A stretch of DNA of 15,921 nucleotides from Anaerolineales bacterium. Its GTDB lineage: Bacteria; Chloroflexota; Anaerolineae; Anaerolineales; Villigracilaceae. The translations under genes were made by a program, and so were the position numbers. The DNA lies in contig WGAD01000257.1 in NCBI GenBank assembly GCA_015489255.1, positions 1 through 15,921 of the forward strand, given 5' to 3'. Below are positions 1 through 9,180 of the stretch, in pieces. Under the pieces are notes generated by a model that saw only the letters and a list, made by a program, of their open reading frames with translations, was not told the origin of the DNA and searched no databases. Position 1 is the stretch's first letter, and every line of letters begins with the position of its first letter.

Positions 1-1740
1 GCCCTGGGAGAATGGGCGGAAGGCGCGTTTTTGCTTTTCCTCTTTAGCCTGGGGCACGCCGGCGAGCATTATGCCCTCGATCGCGCCCGCAGCGCGGTCA
101 ATGCGCTGGGAGAATTAATGCCCAAAACGGCCCGCGTGCGCGTGGGCGATCAGGTGGTGGAGCGCCCCGTTGCCGTCTTGCAAATCGACGATGTGGTTTT
201 GGTGCCGCCGGGCAGCCGCATTCCGGTAGATGGCGAGGTCGTGGCAGGAGAAAGCGCCGTCGATCAAAGCCCGGTGACGGGTGAAAGTGTGCCCGTCTTG
301 CGCGGCGTTGGCGACGAAGTCTTTGCGGGCAGCATTAACCAGGAGGCGGCGCTGGAGGTGAAAGTCACCCGCCTGGCGAAAGACAACACCCTGGCGCGGG
401 TGATGCAATTGGTGGCCGAAGCCCAAAGCCAGCAAAGCCCAACCCAGCAGTTCACCGAGCGCTTCACCGCCCGCTTTGTACCGGCGGTTCTGGCGCTGGT
501 GCTGCTGGTCATCGTTCTGCCGCCGCTCTTTGGCTGGATGCCCTTGCGGACCAGCTTCTACCGGGCCATGCTGCTCTTGGTGGCGGCCTCGCCCTGTGCG
601 CTGGCGCTGGGAACGCCGGCAACGGTGTTGGCGGGCGTCGCCCAGGCGGCACGCAACGGCGTTTTGATCAAAGGAGGCGCCCACCTGGAAAACCTGGGCG
701 GGCTGGAAGTGATGGCCTTCGACAAAACCGGCACGCTGACGGAAGGACGCTTTCAGGTGACGGACATTTTGCCGCTGGCGCCAGAGATGACGGAAGACGA
801 CCTCCTGCGTTTGACGGCGGCTGTGGAACAGAGCGCAGATCACCCCTTGGCCCGCGCCGTGGTAGACGCAGCGCGCGCACGCGGGTTCGACCTGCCCGCT
901 GCGGCGGGCCTGGAGGCCTTGCCCGGGCGGGGCTTGCGGGCGCAGTTGGATGGCAAGCCGGTGTGGATCGGTTCGGGCAAGCTCTTCCAGTCTCACGATG
1001 CGCCTGCGCTTTCGGCGGCGGCAGCGGAACGCCTGGCTGCCCTGGAAGCGGCAGGCAAAACCGCCATGCTGGTGCATTATGATGGCCGTTTTGTGGGTTT
1101 GCTGGCGCTGGCAGATGCGCCGCGCCCGCGAGTGCGGGAAACCCTGGAGAAGCTGCGCGCACTGGGCATTCGGCACCTGGTGATGCTGACCGGCGACAAC
1201 GAAACGGTGGCCCGACGCATTGCCCGCGAAGTAGGGGTGACGGAAGTGCGGGCAGACCTGATGCCGGAAGAGAAACTGGATGCCATTCGCGCCTTGCAGG
1301 CAGAATATGGCCCGGTGGCGATGACCGGCGATGGCGTCAACGATGCGCCAGCCTTGGCGACGGCGACCGTTGGCATTGCCATGGGCGGGGCCGGAACGGC
1401 TGTTGCCCTGGAGACGGCGGATGTCGCCCTGATGGCCGACGATTTGGGCAAACTGCCCTTTGCCGTGGGACTGAGCCGGGCCAGCCGGCGCATCATTCGT
1501 CAGAACCTGGCCGTTTCGCTGGGGGTCATTGCCCTGCTGATCTTGACCTCGTTCCTGGGTGTGATGGAGTTGAGCGGGGCGGTGGTCTTGCACGAAGGCA
1601 GCAGCCTGGTGGTGGTGCTCAACGCCTTGCGCTTGCTGCGTTTTCGTGACCGCTGTGCGGTTGAAAGGCGGGAGTATGCAGCTCCCGCCTTCTTTTTTTT
1701 TGATGAAATTAGGAGGGAAATCCCCCGTTCCTCGGAATGA
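1..1740 (+). CDS. P1B-type heavy-metal-transporting ATPase, 5'-truncated (P1B-4-like)
   Basis: This is an ATP-driven metal exporter of the inner membrane, cut by the left window edge; the reading frame is open from base 1. Counting residues from base 1, I see the actuator-domain TGES (93-96), the membrane metal site SPC (197-199), the phosphorylated aspartate in DKTGTLT (241-247), the nucleotide-binding HP dipeptide (281-282), TGDN (397-400) and GDGVND (443-448). The last membrane helix carries HEGSS (531-535). SPC together with HEG(S/T) is the known signature of the P1B-4 group (CoaT/CtpD-like, linked to Co, Zn or Fe efflux), so the metal is inferred, not certain. The N-terminal metal-binding region and first helices are outside the window. 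Family homology seems to end near LRLLRFR (about residue 549); the final 30 or so residues are odd because they are encoded through a terminator hairpin and its T-run. Confidence 0.93.
   Translation, partial: ALGEWAEGAFLLFLFSLGHAGEHYALDRARSAVNALGELMPKTARVRVGDQVVERPVAVLQIDDVVLVPPGSRIPVDGEVVAGESAVDQSPVTGESVPVLRGVGDEVFAGSINQEAALEVKVTRLAKDNTLARVMQLVAEAQSQQSPTQQFTERFTARFVPAVLALVLLVIVLPPLFGWMPLRTSFYRAMLLLVAASPCALALGTPATVLAGVAQAARNGVLIKGGAHLENLGGLEVMAFDKTGTLTEGRFQVTDILPLAPEMTEDDLLRLTAAVEQSADHPLARAVVDAARARGFDLPAAAGLEALPGRGLRAQLDGKPVWIGSGKLFQSHDAPALSAAAAERLAALEAAGKTAMLVHYDGRFVGLLALADAPRPRVRETLEKLRALGIRHLVMLTGDNETVARRIAREVGVTEVRADLMPEEKLDAIRALQAEYGPVAMTGDGVNDAPALATATVGIAMGGAGTAVALETADVALMADDLGKLPFAVGLSRASRRIIRQNLAVSLGVIALLILTSFLGVMELSGAVVLHEGSSLVVVLNALRLLRFRDRCAVERREYAAPAFFFFDEIRREIPRSSE
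1665..1701 (+). terminator. Intrinsic terminator at the 3' end of the metal ATPase gene
   Basis: A perfect 10-bp stem (1665-1674 pairing with 1682-1691) has a 7-base loop and is followed by nine T residues (1693-1701). This is a textbook Rho-independent terminator. It lies inside the ATPase reading frame, which only stops at 1740, and it separates that gene from ligA. Confidence 0.9.
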
Positions 1741-3790
<2,050 letters not shown>

Positions 3791-3792
<2 letters not shown>

Positions 3793-3797
3793 GGAGG
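3791..3797 (+). promoter_or_regulatory. Shine-Dalgarno of the sensor-like gene
   Basis: AAGGAGG overlaps the ligA stop codon and lies 4 bases before the ATG at 3802. It fixes that start and points to translation from the ligA transcript. Confidence 0.8.
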
Positions 3798-3801
3798 CAA
3801 G

Positions 3802-5385
3802 ATGCACATTGACGGCAAGAGCAAGCGAATGATGGGGCTGGGGATTACGTTTCTCGTGGCCTATGCCGGCCTGCTCTTTAGCGAGGCGGGCAGCAAACGT
3901 TTCTTCGATTTTCACACCACCTTTCTCCCCTTCCTGACGTCTTTTGTCGCCTGGCTTGTGCTCATGGCGTTGAGCAACCAGGCCAGCGGCACGACCACGG
4001 AAAGGGTCTGGCGCTTGTTTGCCGTTGGCATGAGCTTCTGGGTGCTGGCTGAAGGGTTGTGGTTTTATTATGGATTCTGGCAGGGCGTTGAATTGCCCTA
4101 CCCGTCCTGGGGGGATCTCTTCTGGGCGCTGGGCTATCTGCCCATTGTGTTCGGTCTGTGGCGGCAATACCACACGCTGGAGGTATCTATTTCCGCGCCG
4201 CGCCGCGCTGGTCTGGTGTTCTTTCTGGTCGTCCTGTTGGCGATCATCGGCTTTGGACTGCACCCGCTGGTCAATAACCTGGACCTGACGACCGCAAGCC
4301 AATTCTTTCTGGATGTGGTTTATCTCTTGCTGGATATCACCCTGCTGGCAGCGCTCTACCTCATGGTCTCGGCTTTGGCGGGCGGGTTGTTGTCGGTGGC
4401 GTGGCATTGGGTGGCCGCCGGTTTTGCGCTTCTCTCCTTGTCGGACGCTTTTTTCTCCATGCTCACCTGGCACGGGCAATATTACCCCCAGGGTGAGACG
4501 AATTTTTTCAGCCTTTTGACCGATTACCTGTACGTCAGCGCTTACGTTGTTATCGTCGTTGGGCTGTTGCTCTATCATCATCTGATGAAACAAAGCCGCC
4601 AGCTGGTTCCGGCAGCCCTGGCGAAAGAAGAGACCGGGCCGCTGCAAGTGCAAAACCGCATCGTTGTCTTTACCGATGGACACAACCGCATCATTTCTGC
4701 TTCGCCGACGTTGGCGGCCTTGCTCGGGCTGGAGAGCGTGTCCGGGGTGGAAGGTCGCCCCTTGCGCGAAGTGTTGCCTGGCCTGGAGCGCCTGGAACGC
4801 CGCTTGCAGCACGAGGGCTTCGTCAGCGAAATGCTGGTTACGTTGAAGACGGGGCAGGGTGCGCCCGTTCCGGCGCGCGTCTCTGGCCTGGGGATGCGCG
4901 AAGGCGATCGCTGGCAGGGAGCCAACATCCTGATCGGACTGTTGGTTTCACTGGGCGTGGACGATGCCATGAACGAGGAATTCCGCAGCATGGCCGATTA
5001 CATCGCCTCGCGCGCCGGCATTTTGCGCCAGGAGCATCGCTCTGTGGTGGATGATTATTTGAACCAGGCCTTGTCGGCTTTTCACACGGCGGTGATGTTG
5101 TCCAAGGGGCCGGCGGTTGCGGAGGGATTCCAGCGGCATGTGGAGGTGAGCTTGCGCGAGGCGGGTTACCCCGTGGAGGAACGGGATGCAAAAATGGTCT
5201 TTTCCGATCGCTTGCCTCAGGATGAATACCTGCGCGGCGTGCGCCAGGCGATAGAGATTGCCATGCAGCGCGCGGTGGAATTGCTCGGGCGCGGCGGCGC
5301 GCACGCGGCATTGCGCCAGGTGAAGCAAAACATGCGCGGACGCGCCCGCGAGATTTTGCAACAACAAGGATTACTGCGCGATTGA
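3802..5385 (+). CDS. Multi-pass membrane protein with PAS-like domain, no recognised output domain
   Basis: I do not recognise a named family for this 527-residue protein. The first 262 or so residues look like about eight membrane helices (roughly 10-28, 38-57, 70-90, 103-120, 135-155, 168-190, 195-220, 240-262). The loop motif PYPSWGDLFWALGYLP (99-114) resembles the PSxxDxFWLLGY-type motif I associate with membrane sensor regions of some bacterial signalling proteins. Residues 283-385 look like a PAS domain (IVVFTDGHNRIISASPTLAALLGL). Residues 390-527 are charged and mostly helical. I see no histidine-kinase H-box or ATP-binding N/G boxes, no GGDEF, EAL or HD-GYP, no methyl-accepting region and no DNA-binding motif, so it is sensor-like with an unknown output. 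It shares a transcript with ligA and ends just before a terminator. A role as a redox, light or ligand sensor would be a guess. Confidence 0.85.
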   Translation: MHIDGKSKRMMGLGITFLVAYAGLLFSEAGSKRFFDFHTTFLPFLTSFVAWLVLMALSNQASGTTTERVWRLFAVGMSFWVLAEGLWFYYGFWQGVELPYPSWGDLFWALGYLPIVFGLWRQYHTLEVSISAPRRAGLVFFLVVLLAIIGFGLHPLVNNLDLTTASQFFLDVVYLLLDITLLAALYLMVSALAGGLLSVAWHWVAAGFALLSLSDAFFSMLTWHGQYYPQGETNFFSLLTDYLYVSAYVVIVVGLLLYHHLMKQSRQLVPAALAKEETGPLQVQNRIVVFTDGHNRIISASPTLAALLGLESVSGVEGRPLREVLPGLERLERRLQHEGFVSEMLVTLKTGQGAPVPARVSGLGMREGDRWQGANILIGLLVSLGVDDAMNEEFRSMADYIASRAGILRQEHRSVVDDYLNQALSAFHTAVMLSKGPAVAEGFQRHVEVSLREAGYPVEERDAKMVFSDRLPQDEYLRGVRQAIEIAMQRAVELLGRGGAHAALRQVKQNMRGRAREILQQQGLLRD

Positions 5386-5412
5386 CAACCCGAGCAGCCC
5401 CGCTGGTGAAGC

Positions 5413-5443
5413 AAGCAGCCCCTTCGCAGGGCTGCTTTTTTTT
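5413..5443 (+). terminator. Intrinsic terminator of the ligA-sensor operon
   Basis: A perfect 9-bp stem (5413-5421 pairing with 5429-5437) has a 7-base loop and runs into eight T residues (5436-5443). It lies 27 bases after the sensor-gene stop and insulates that unit from the mraZ promoter. Confidence 0.93.
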
Positions 5444-5470
5444 CAGGGGTGAGAAGAAAGTCCCAATTTC

Positions 5471-5487
5471 ATTGCAGCGCTTGCAAT
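5471..5487 (+). repeat. Perfect inverted repeat over the mraZ -35 box, candidate operator
   Basis: ATTGCA and TGCAAT form perfect 6-base arms around a 5-base centre (GCGCT). The right arm contains the whole proposed -35 hexamer TTGCAA. A further pair, CCCAATT (5462-5468) and AATTGGG (5485-5491), partly overlaps it with a different centre. The placement suits a repressor site, but the regulator is unknown and no T-run follows, so it is not a terminator. Confidence 0.45.
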
Positions 5488-5509
5488 TGGGGTAGAAAAA
5501 GTGTAAAAT
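5481..5509 (+). promoter_or_regulatory. Promoter of the mraZ/dcw cluster
   Basis: The -35 box TTGCAA (5481-5486) and -10 box TAAAAT (5504-5509) are separated by an ideal 17 bases, each close to the sigma-70 consensus. Transcription would start near 5516, giving a leader of about 75 bases before mraZ. The terminator just upstream makes this the likely main promoter for the genes to the right edge. Confidence 0.75.
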
Positions 5510-5543
5510 GTGGTAGAAAGTGGTAGAAAGTGGTAGGAAGTGG
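5498..5543 (+). promoter_or_regulatory. Tandem MraZ-binding boxes (five units, 10-bp period)
   Basis: Five direct repeats of an AAAGTG(T/G)-type box begin at 5498 (AAAGTGT), 5507 (AATGTGG), 5517 (AAAGTGG), 5527 (AAAGTGG) and 5537 (GAAGTGG). The first step is 9 bases and the others are 10. AAAGTG(T/G) repeats at 10-base spacing upstream of mraZ are known MraZ targets, best described in Mollicutes. The array covers the -10 box and the predicted start site, so bound MraZ would be expected to block initiation (autorepression). Confidence 0.88.
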
Positions 5544-5545
5544 TG

Positions 5546-5563
5546 TCGCCGGGAAACCGGCGA
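5546..5563 (+). other. Leader hairpin with GAAA tetraloop
   Basis: TCGCCGG and CCGGCGA form a perfect 7-bp GC-rich stem capped by GAAA, a stable GNRA tetraloop; an outer G-U pair could extend it. It lies in the predicted mraZ leader right after the last MraZ box and about 10 bases before the AAGGAAAGG ribosome-binding region (5573-5581). No T-run follows. It may protect the mRNA 5' end or be a protein site; this is inference. Confidence 0.6.
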
Positions 5564-5592
5564 TGTGCTGTTAAGGAAAGGTCGTAGAACAA

Positions 5593-6057
5593 ATGTTCTT
5601 GGGTCAGTACCACCATACGATAGATGCAAAAGGCCGCCTGATCGTTCCCGCGCGTTTTCGTGAACGGCTGACCGAGGGCGCCTTTCTGACCCAGGGCTTT
5701 GACCGCAACCTGATGGTGATGACCGTCGATTATTTTACCCGGGTTTACGAGCGTATCAACGCCATGAACCTTGCCGACCCGACGGCTCGCCTGTTGCGCC
5801 GCCTGATCCTGGGCAATGCCTATCAGGTGGATGTGGACAAGGCTGGCCGCATTCTCTTGCCGCAGACCTTGCGCGAAGCGTTGGCGCTGCAAGATGAGGC
5901 CGTGGTGGTGGGGCAGGGCGATTATTTTGAGATCTGGCAGCCGTCATTGTGGGACGCTCAACTGGCCTTGCTGCAAGATGCAGAAGCCAACGCTCAACGT
6001 TTTGCCACCCTGGATTTGACCACCCCCGGCCCGGAGAGCGCTGCGGCAGCCGAATGA
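5593..6057 (+). CDS. mraZ: Transcriptional regulator MraZ
   Basis: MraZ is the DNA-binding regulator that heads most dcw clusters and usually represses them. The 154-residue product has the family's usual length and two SpoVT/AbrB-like swapped-hairpin repeats, each with its signature loop: DAKGR (11-15) and DKAGRI (82-87). The start MFLGQYHHTIDAKGR aligns with family N-termini, and a modest Shine-Dalgarno (AAGGAAAGG, 5573-5581) precedes it by 11 bases. The box array directly upstream is the expected autoregulatory operator. The stop overlaps the rsmH start as ATGA (6054-6057). The tail after residue 140 is Ala/Pro-rich and probably disordered. Confidence 0.97.
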   Translation: MFLGQYHHTIDAKGRLIVPARFRERLTEGAFLTQGFDRNLMVMTVDYFTRVYERINAMNLADPTARLLRRLILGNAYQVDVDKAGRILLPQTLREALALQDEAVVVGQGDYFEIWQPSLWDAQLALLQDAEANAQRFATLDLTTPGPESAAAAE

Positions 6058-6977
6058 AACCTGCTCACCTGCCTGTACTTTACCAACCCGTTTTGGATGG
6101 ATTGCAACCGCGCAGCGGAGGCCGTTACCTGGACGGCACGCTGGGGGCAGGCGGACACGCCGCGGGCATCCTGGCGCGCAGCGCCCCCGACGGCCAATTG
6201 CTGGGGTTGGACGTGGACCCGCGGGCTGTGACGCTCGCCCGCCAGCGCCTGGCCGTCTTTGGTGAGCGTGCGATCATCCGCCAGGCCTCCTACCTGGACT
6301 TGCGCTCCCAGCTGGACGCCCTCGGCTGGGCGACGGTGGACGGGATCTTGCTCGACCTAGGCGTTTCCTCCATGCAGGTGGATGAACCCGGGCGAGGGTT
6401 TTCCTTCCGCCAGGATGCGCCGCTGGACATGCGTTTTGGGCCTCATCTCTCGCGCACCGCCGCCGACCTGGTGAACGACTTGCCAGAGGAGGAATTGGTC
6501 GATCTCCTCTGGCGGTATGGCGAGGAGCGGGCGGCGCGGCGCATCGCCCGTGCGGTGGTGGCCGCCCGTCCCGTGCGCACCACCCGCGAGTTGGCCGACC
6601 TGGTGGCGCGGGTCAAGGGAGCGGCGCCACGGGGGCGGCATCCTGCAACGCAAACCTTTCAGGCTTTGCGCATTGCCGTCAACGATGAGTTGCAGGCGGT
6701 GGAGAAGGTGCTGCCGCTAGCGCTGGCTGCGTTGCGCCCCGGCGGCCGCCTGGCCGTCATTGCCTTTCATTCGCTGGAAGACCGGTTGGTCAAGCAATTT
6801 TTCCAGCGCGAAAGCCGCGATTGTCTCTGCCCGCCCCGGCAGCCGGTGTGCACCTGCGGGCACCGCGCCCGCCTGAAACGAATCACCCGCAAACCCATCC
6901 GGGCGGATGAGCGCGAAATCCGCCATAACCCGCGCGCCCGCAGCGCCCGTCTGCGGATTGCCGAAAAGATCGCTTAA
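6054..6977 (+). CDS. rsmH: 16S rRNA (cytosine(1402)-N(4))-methyltransferase RsmH (MraW)
   Basis: RsmH methylates N4 of C1402 in 16S rRNA in the decoding centre, using S-adenosylmethionine. The 307-residue product fits the family (about 310). Visible motifs are HLPVL (5-9), the SAM-binding YLDGTLGAGGH (25-35), LGLDVDPRA (50-58), the LDLGVSS motif (100-106), RQDAPLDMRF (119-128), the HPATQTFQALRIAVNDEL segment and AFHSLEDR. A CxC...CxC cysteine group near the C-terminus is also seen in other bacterial RsmH proteins. I chose the ATG at 6054, which overlaps the mraZ stop; the open frame runs further upstream inside mraZ but without family similarity. Translational coupling to mraZ is likely because no strong ribosome-binding site is seen. 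Confidence 0.97.
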   Translation: MKPAHLPVLYQPVLDGLQPRSGGRYLDGTLGAGGHAAGILARSAPDGQLLGLDVDPRAVTLARQRLAVFGERAIIRQASYLDLRSQLDALGWATVDGILLDLGVSSMQVDEPGRGFSFRQDAPLDMRFGPHLSRTAADLVNDLPEEELVDLLWRYGEERAARRIARAVVAARPVRTTRELADLVARVKGAAPRGRHPATQTFQALRIAVNDELQAVEKVLPLALAALRPGGRLAVIAFHSLEDRLVKQFFQRESRDCLCPPRQPVCTCGHRARLKRITRKPIRADEREIRHNPRARSARLRIAEKIA

Positions 6978-6982
6978 AAAGA

Positions 6983-7441
6983 ATGTTGACCCGATCCTTT
7001 GCCCGTTTTCAGCAAGCCTATCGTCAAGCCCCCTGGCAGCATCTGCGCCAGTGGTGGGGCTTGTTTGCGCTGGGCGGGGCAGTGATGGTGGCGTTGGCCG
7101 TGCTGCATTTGGCGCTGGTTTCGCGCACGGCTATCGTTGGCCGCGAGATGGAGAACCTGCGCGCCGAGATCGCCAATTTGCGCAGCGAAAACGTCCGCCT
7201 GGAGGCGCAATACGCTGAAATCACCGCTTACGAGGTCATGCATGCCCGCGCGCTGGCGCTTGGCTACCGCAAAGTGCCGCCGGAACAGCAAATTTACGTC
7301 TATGTAGATGGATATTCTCCGCCGCAAACGGCGCCGCCAGCCGCAGCCCCTCCTTTCGCCGCCTCCGCCGGATTGCCCGCCGAGTACACCCAATCGCTGG
7401 TCGATTGGGTGTTGGGGTACTTGCAGGGGGTAGAGCGATGA
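6983..7441 (+). CDS. ftsL: FtsL-like (FtsL/FtsB/DivIC type) bitopic division protein
   Basis: The 152-residue product has the FtsL/DivIC layout: a short basic cytoplasmic N-terminus, one membrane helix (about 25-47) and an extracytoplasmic coiled coil (about 48-82, with heptad pattern EMENLRAEIANLRSENVRLE), then a short beta-like stretch IYVYVDG. The position between rsmH and ftsI is the standard ftsL slot. Proteins of this type bridge early and late divisome parts and help activate FtsWI. Sequence identity in the family is low, so the symbol rests on topology and position. Unusual is the Pro/Ala-rich stretch (about 112-128) and a final amphipathic segment ending in VLGYLQGVER, which make it longer than many FtsL proteins. 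The start lies 5 bases after rsmH with only a weak A-rich upstream site. Confidence 0.78.
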   Translation: MLTRSFARFQQAYRQAPWQHLRQWWGLFALGGAVMVALAVLHLALVSRTAIVGREMENLRAEIANLRSENVRLEAQYAEITAYEVMHARALALGYRKVPPEQQIYVYVDGYSPPQTAPPAAAPPFAASAGLPAEYTQSLVDWVLGYLQGVER

Positions 7442-9174
7442 ACGTATCGTCCCGCCGTTTGCTCCTGGCGACGGCGTTGTTCGGAGCCGTGGGGCTTCTC
7501 GTGCCGCTGCGCATCCTGTACTTGCAGTTCGGCCCGCAGGCCGAGCGCATCCGCGCGCAGGAGATCGAGGGGCAGTACGTGGTGGTGCAGCCGCCGCGCG
7601 GCGAAATTTACGATCGCAATGGCCAACTGCTGGCGGGCAACCAGACGGTGTACGAGGTGGGCGTGGATCTGACCCAGATGGACGATCCGGAGACCCTGGC
7701 GTTGACCTTGAGCGTGCTGCTGGAGGTTGACCACGACGCTTTGCTCTCTCAGCTGCAAAACCCGCCGGCAGGCTTGCGCTATCTGGTGGTGAAAGATTTT
7801 GTCGGCGCGGAGGTGCAACAGCAACTGGCGGCCCTGCAGGAAGAGCTGGCGCAACAAGGCGCGGGCGCTTCTGCGGAGGGCGAAACGCCGCCTAGCCTGC
7901 GCGGGCTGAGCTTCCGGCAGCATTTTTTCCGTGTGTATCCGCAGCATCAACTGGCTGCGAACGTGCTGGGGTTCGTCAATTACGAGTATCGCGGTGTGTT
8001 GGGCGTGGAAGAGCAGTACGATGTCTTCCTGGGGGGGCGTCCGCAGCGGGTCTGGGTGCCGCGGTCGCCGCTGGAGGCCGATCAGGTGGAGATGCCCACC
8101 GAAAACGCCGCCCTGGAATTGACGCTGGACGCCGCCCTGCAGGGCGAGGTGGAAGACATCCTCGATGCAGCCCTGGTGCGCTATGGCGCACAAAGCGGCG
8201 TCATCGTGGTGATGGACCCGCGCAACGGCGAGATCTGGGCCATGGCTTCGGCGCCGCGCTTCGACCCCAACCGGTTTTGGGAATATGACGATTATTTTGC
8301 CAACGCCGCCGAATACAACCGCGCTGTCAGCATGGTGTATGAACCCGGGTCGGTGTTCAAAATCCTGACGATGGCCGCCGGTCTGGACGCCGACGTTATC
8401 CAGCCAGATACGACCTTCCTCGATACGGGCATTTATTACATCGGCCAGTATGCCGTGTACAACTGGAACCGCGCTGCCTGGGGTGAACAGACGATGACCG
8501 GCTGCCTGGCGCATTCGCTGAACGTTTGCCTGGCCTGGGTGGCAGATGAAATGGGCGTAGAGACCTTTTACCGTTACATGCGTTCTTTTGGCCTGGGGCG
8601 CAGAACCGGCATCGACCTGGCAAACGAGGCCGCCGGGCGACTGAAGCTCCCGGGCGATAGCGACTGGTACCCGCTGGAACTGGGAACCAATGCCTTCGGG
8701 CAGGGAGTGGCGGTGACGCCGGTGCAGATGCTGGCCGCGGCCTCGGCTGTGGCGACGGATGGGCGCATGGTGGCGCCGCACGTGGTGCGAGCTGTGATCG
8801 GCGATAATGGTCGCTATGAAGTGCCAGCGCAAACGATCGGCGCGCCTATCTCCGCCGAAACGGCGGAAACGCTCAGCTGGATGCTTTCCGAGGCCATCAG
8901 CACTGAAACCTCCCTGGCGATCGTGCCCGGCTATCGGATTGCGGGCAAGACGGGCACAGCAGAAATCCCCGGCGAGGAAGGGACCAACACCTCTTTCATC
9001 GGTTGGGGGCCGGTGGACGACCCGCAATTTATGGTCTATGTCTGGTTGGAGCGTCCAACCGCCTCCATTTGGGCTTCGGAAGTCGCGGCGCCCGTGTTTC
9101 GTGATGTGGCCCAGGTGGTGATCGATTTTCTCAACCTGCCACCCGACGAGATTCGTCTGGCAACGGAGCGGTGA
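7438..9174 (+). CDS. ftsI: Septal peptidoglycan transpeptidase FtsI (class B penicillin-binding protein 3)
   Basis: FtsI crosslinks septal peptidoglycan made by FtsW. The 578-residue product has an N-terminal signal anchor (about 7-29), a PBP dimerisation/pedestal domain beginning with the PRGEIYDRNG motif, and a C-terminal transpeptidase domain. The catalytic triad motifs are present: SVFK (nucleophile S305, K308), SLN (360-362) and KTGT (504-507). I see no PASTA repeats, so it is more FtsI-like than SpoVD/PBP2x-like. A Gln/Glu/Ala-rich stretch around residues 125-152 looks like an insertion in the pedestal region. The start overlaps the upstream gene's stop as ATGA (7438-7441). Beta-lactams would be expected to target this enzyme. 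Confidence 0.96.
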   Translation: MNVSSRRLLLATALFGAVGLLVPLRILYLQFGPQAERIRAQEIEGQYVVVQPPRGEIYDRNGQLLAGNQTVYEVGVDLTQMDDPETLALTLSVLLEVDHDALLSQLQNPPAGLRYLVVKDFVGAEVQQQLAALQEELAQQGAGASAEGETPPSLRGLSFRQHFFRVYPQHQLAANVLGFVNYEYRGVLGVEEQYDVFLGGRPQRVWVPRSPLEADQVEMPTENAALELTLDAALQGEVEDILDAALVRYGAQSGVIVVMDPRNGEIWAMASAPRFDPNRFWEYDDYFANAAEYNRAVSMVYEPGSVFKILTMAAGLDADVIQPDTTFLDTGIYYIGQYAVYNWNRAAWGEQTMTGCLAHSLNVCLAWVADEMGVETFYRYMRSFGLGRRTGIDLANEAAGRLKLPGDSDWYPLELGTNAFGQGVAVTPVQMLAAASAVATDGRMVAPHVVRAVIGDNGRYEVPAQTIGAPISAETAETLSWMLSEAISTETSLAIVPGYRIAGKTGTAEIPGEEGTNTSFIGWGPVDDPQFMVYVWLERPTASIWASEVAAPVFRDVAQVVIDFLNLPPDEIRLATER

Positions 9175-9180
9175 GCGACG

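Noticed and set aside
1711-1716. AGGAGG as a ribosome-binding site for ligA
   Set aside because: It is 36 bases before the first in-frame ATG (1753), and no start codon lies at a normal distance. The frame starting at 1737 has no protein-like features. The match looks coincidental.
5949-6053. Longer rsmH product starting inside mraZ
   Set aside because: The extra N-terminal residues are mraZ sequence read in another frame and lack RsmH similarity; the ATG at 6054 gives the expected length and the usual ATGA overlap.
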